Assembly: GCA_902515395.1 (NCBI GenBank)
Contig: CABXUL010000012.1
Span: 1-39,417 of the forward strand
Reading direction: 5' to 3'
Source: an uncultured Bacteroidota bacterium
GTDB lineage: Bacteria; Bacteroidota; Bacteroidia; Flavobacteriales; Flavobacteriaceae
DNA: 39,417 nt
Part shown: piece by piece, positions 37,639 through 39,417 of the stretch
How the letters are laid out: each line of letters begins with the position of its first letter
Numbering within the stretch: the first letter of the stretch is position 1
Notes under the pieces: generated by a model
Databases searched by the model: none
The model's input: only the letters and a program-made list of their open reading frames with translations
What the model was told of the DNA's origin: nothing
Made by a program: the position numbers and the translations under genes

Positions 37639-38763
37639 ATGAAAATTTTAAAAAATACAGCAATTGCATTCTTGTTTTTTGGAATGGCATTTGCTATGGG
37701 ATACTTTATCAAAACCAATGCTATATCACTAATTGAATATGAAACCAAAACTCCCGAAATTTTATCTATTGAAAATAAAACAGTAGTAACTGGAAAGGTT
37801 ATTCCTGAAGATGAGGTTGAGATTAAACCTCAAATATCAGGTATTATCGAAAAACTTTTTGTCGAAGAAGGAGATTTAGTTGTTAATGGAGCCCTTTTAG
37901 CCAAGGTGAAAGTCGTTCCAAATGAACAATCACTAAATTCTGCTAAAGGGAGACTTTCAAACGCTAAGCTTGTTTTGAGAAACGCTGAGGTCGAATACAA
38001 TAGAAATAAGCTACTTTTTGATAAAGAGATTATTTCAAGACAAAATTTTGATAATGTAGAACTAAGTTATAACCAAGCAAAACAAAATGTTGAAAATGCA
38101 AAATCTGATCTTGAGATTATTCAATTGGGTTCTACTGGGGGTTCTAAAATTGCAAATACAAACATTAGGGCGATTGTTCCAGGAACTATTTTAGAAATAC
38201 CAGTTAAAGAAGGAGACCAAGTAATTGAGAGTAATACTTTTAACGCAGGAACAACGATCGCGACCGTCGCGGATCTTAATAAAATGATTTTTGAAGGAAA
38301 AGTAGATGAGGCTGAAGTTGCCAAATTGAAAATTGATATGCCTCTTAAAGTCACACTTGGAGCAATAGAGAATAAAGAGTTTGATGCCCAATTAAAATTT
38401 ATTGCCCCGAAGGGAAATGAGGAGCAAGGGACAGTTCAGTTTAAGGTTGAAGGAGAAGTATTTCTTGATGATTCGGTTTTTGTTCGAGCAGGTTATAGTG
38501 CAAATGCCTCTTTACTTCTTGAGAAAAAAGACAGCGTCATGAGTATTCCAGAGGCACTTCTGCAATTTGACAGGGAGACAAATAAACCCTATGTTGAAAT
38601 CAAAGATGAAAAAGGAAAGTTTGTTCGAAAAAAAATAAAAACTGGAATTTCGGATGGTATAAATGTTGAAATTTTGTCAGGTCTTGAACTGGATGATAAG
38701 ATTAAGGTTTGGAATAAAACTGAGCCTTACAAACTCGATGAAGAAGAGGAAGACAAAAATTAA
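37639..38763 (+). CDS. Periplasmic adaptor (membrane fusion) protein, HlyD/MacA-like
   Basis: A 374-residue adaptor with an N-terminal membrane anchor (about 5-24), a beta-barrel/lipoyl half-motif starting VVTGKVIPEDEVEIKPQISG, a short alpha-hairpin (about 95-155), the returning lipoyl half with IRAIVPGTILEIPVKEGDQV, and a C-terminal barrel and membrane-proximal domain ending in a charged EEEEDKN tail. It links the inner-membrane ABC permeases to the outer membrane channel encoded next. Confidence 0.93.
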   Translation: MKILKNTAIAFLFFGMAFAMGYFIKTNAISLIEYETKTPEILSIENKTVVTGKVIPEDEVEIKPQISGIIEKLFVEEGDLVVNGALLAKVKVVPNEQSLNSAKGRLSNAKLVLRNAEVEYNRNKLLFDKEIISRQNFDNVELSYNQAKQNVENAKSDLEIIQLGSTGGSKIANTNIRAIVPGTILEIPVKEGDQVIESNTFNAGTTIATVADLNKMIFEGKVDEAEVAKLKIDMPLKVTLGAIENKEFDAQLKFIAPKGNEEQGTVQFKVEGEVFLDDSVFVRAGYSANASLLLEKKDSVMSIPEALLQFDRETNKPYVEIKDEKGKFVRKKIKTGISDGINVEILSGLELDDKIKVWNKTEPYKLDEEEEDKN

Positions 38764-38769
38764 TTTAAT

Positions 38770-39417
38770 ATGAAAAACCTCAGAGTTGTTTTATCGATTT
38801 ATTTCTTGTTTACAATTTACAGCCTTCACTCCCAAAAGGTTAAGATGAACCTAATGGAGTGCGTAGAAATGGCGGTGAAAAAAAATATTTCCGTTAAGCA
38901 AATTGAACTTAGAGGTCTTGAGGCAGCAATTGATAAAAATGATGCTAAGGGAAATTTTTTACCATCGATCAACGCTCAGGCCAATCACTCTTGGAATATA
39001 GGTTTAAACCAAGATATTACAAGAGGGACACTTGAGAATATAACTACCCAATATACATCTATGGGGGCTAACTTAAGCGTCGATCTATACCGTGGATTAC
39101 GAAACTTAAATCAAATGTACCGTGCTAATTTAGCGATATTGGCGAGTCAGCTGCAGCTCGATGATGTGAAGGATGATATTCGTCTTATGGTAGCCAATTC
39201 CTATCTTCAGATTATGTTTAATATCGAAATACTGGATGTTCAAAAATCCCAATTGGAGGTTACCAAAGCAGATGCTGATAGAACTCAAAAAATGATTGAA
39301 TCTGGAATCCGTATAAAAGCTGATTTACTTGAGATTGAAGCAACTATTGCATCGCAAGAGCAGGCTGTTGTAACCGCCGAAAATAATTTGAGATTATCAA
39401 AAATTAATTTAGCACAG
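38770..39417 (+). CDS. TolC-like outer membrane efflux protein (3' truncated by window)
   Basis: The first 216 residues of an outer membrane factor: signal peptide (MKNLRVVLSIYFLFTIYSLH then SQ), then ECVEMAVKKNISVKQIEL, the usual TolC opening helix, FLPSINAQANHSWNIGLNQD with barrel-strand character, and long coiled-coil helices (about 120-216). It begins seven bases after the adaptor gene and is open at the window end, so stop and second half are not visible. It completes the MacAB-TolC-like export operon. Confidence 0.92.
   Translation, partial: MKNLRVVLSIYFLFTIYSLHSQKVKMNLMECVEMAVKKNISVKQIELRGLEAAIDKNDAKGNFLPSINAQANHSWNIGLNQDITRGTLENITTQYTSMGANLSVDLYRGLRNLNQMYRANLAILASQLQLDDVKDDIRLMVANSYLQIMFNIEILDVQKSQLEVTKADADRTQKMIESGIRIKADLLEIEATIASQEQAVVTAENNLRLSKINLAQ

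Overview
The window is AT-rich and reads as a chromosomal segment of a Bacteroidetes bacterium, most likely a marine member of the Flavobacteriia. The evidence is alternative complex III (Act) genes joined to an aa3-type oxidase, the giant T9SS/gliding protein SprA, promoter-like TTTG / TAnnTTTG elements instead of sigma70 boxes, almost no Shine-Dalgarno sequences, and a NusA/IF-2 pair of flavobacterial type. No rRNA, tRNA, CRISPR, phage or insertion sequence was seen. It is gene-dense core genome: the longest stretch without an intact gene is about 220 bases.

Layout. (1) 1-3838: 3' part of nusA and infB, convergent with a small SPOR-like secreted protein (3835-4221, minus). (2) 4408-15563: respiratory operon actA-actB-actC-actD-actE-actF-coxB-coxA, which encodes quinol oxidation by alternative complex III and a cytochrome c oxidase core; it ends at a clear hairpin terminator. 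(3) 15651-29189: housekeeping and envelope genes ruvB, queG, maeB, ruvA, sprA, gcvH and a TonB-like protein. (4) 29271-34320: oxidase biogenesis and accessory subunits: cyoE, two subunit III-like genes, a subunit IV-like gene, a damaged membrane-anchored gene, a Sco-type copper chaperone, a DUF420 membrane protein and a tiny CxxC membrane protein. (5) 34433-39417: a MacAB-TolC-like tripartite exporter (ATPase, two FtsX/MacB-type permeases, periplasmic adaptor, outer membrane factor cut by the window end).

Functional logic. Regions 2 and 4 together give most of an aerobic chain from menaquinol through ActABCDEF to CoxABC/IV, with heme O synthesis (CyoE) and CuA loading (Sco). Region 3 separates the two halves.

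Most unusual observation. A perfect 133-bp inverted repeat (32633-32765 and 32949-33081, spacer 183 bp) lies between the sco gene and the gene before it. The right arm is the natural coding sequence of sco codons 28-72. The left arm is an inverted copy that has replaced the middle of the upstream gene, which now stops after 149 codons, while its probable original C-terminal end is still readable in another frame just before sco. This is either a recent template-switch type mutation or an amplification/assembly artefact. Apart from this I see no undescribed multi-gene system; the rest is ordinary core genome of this lineage with a few smaller oddities.
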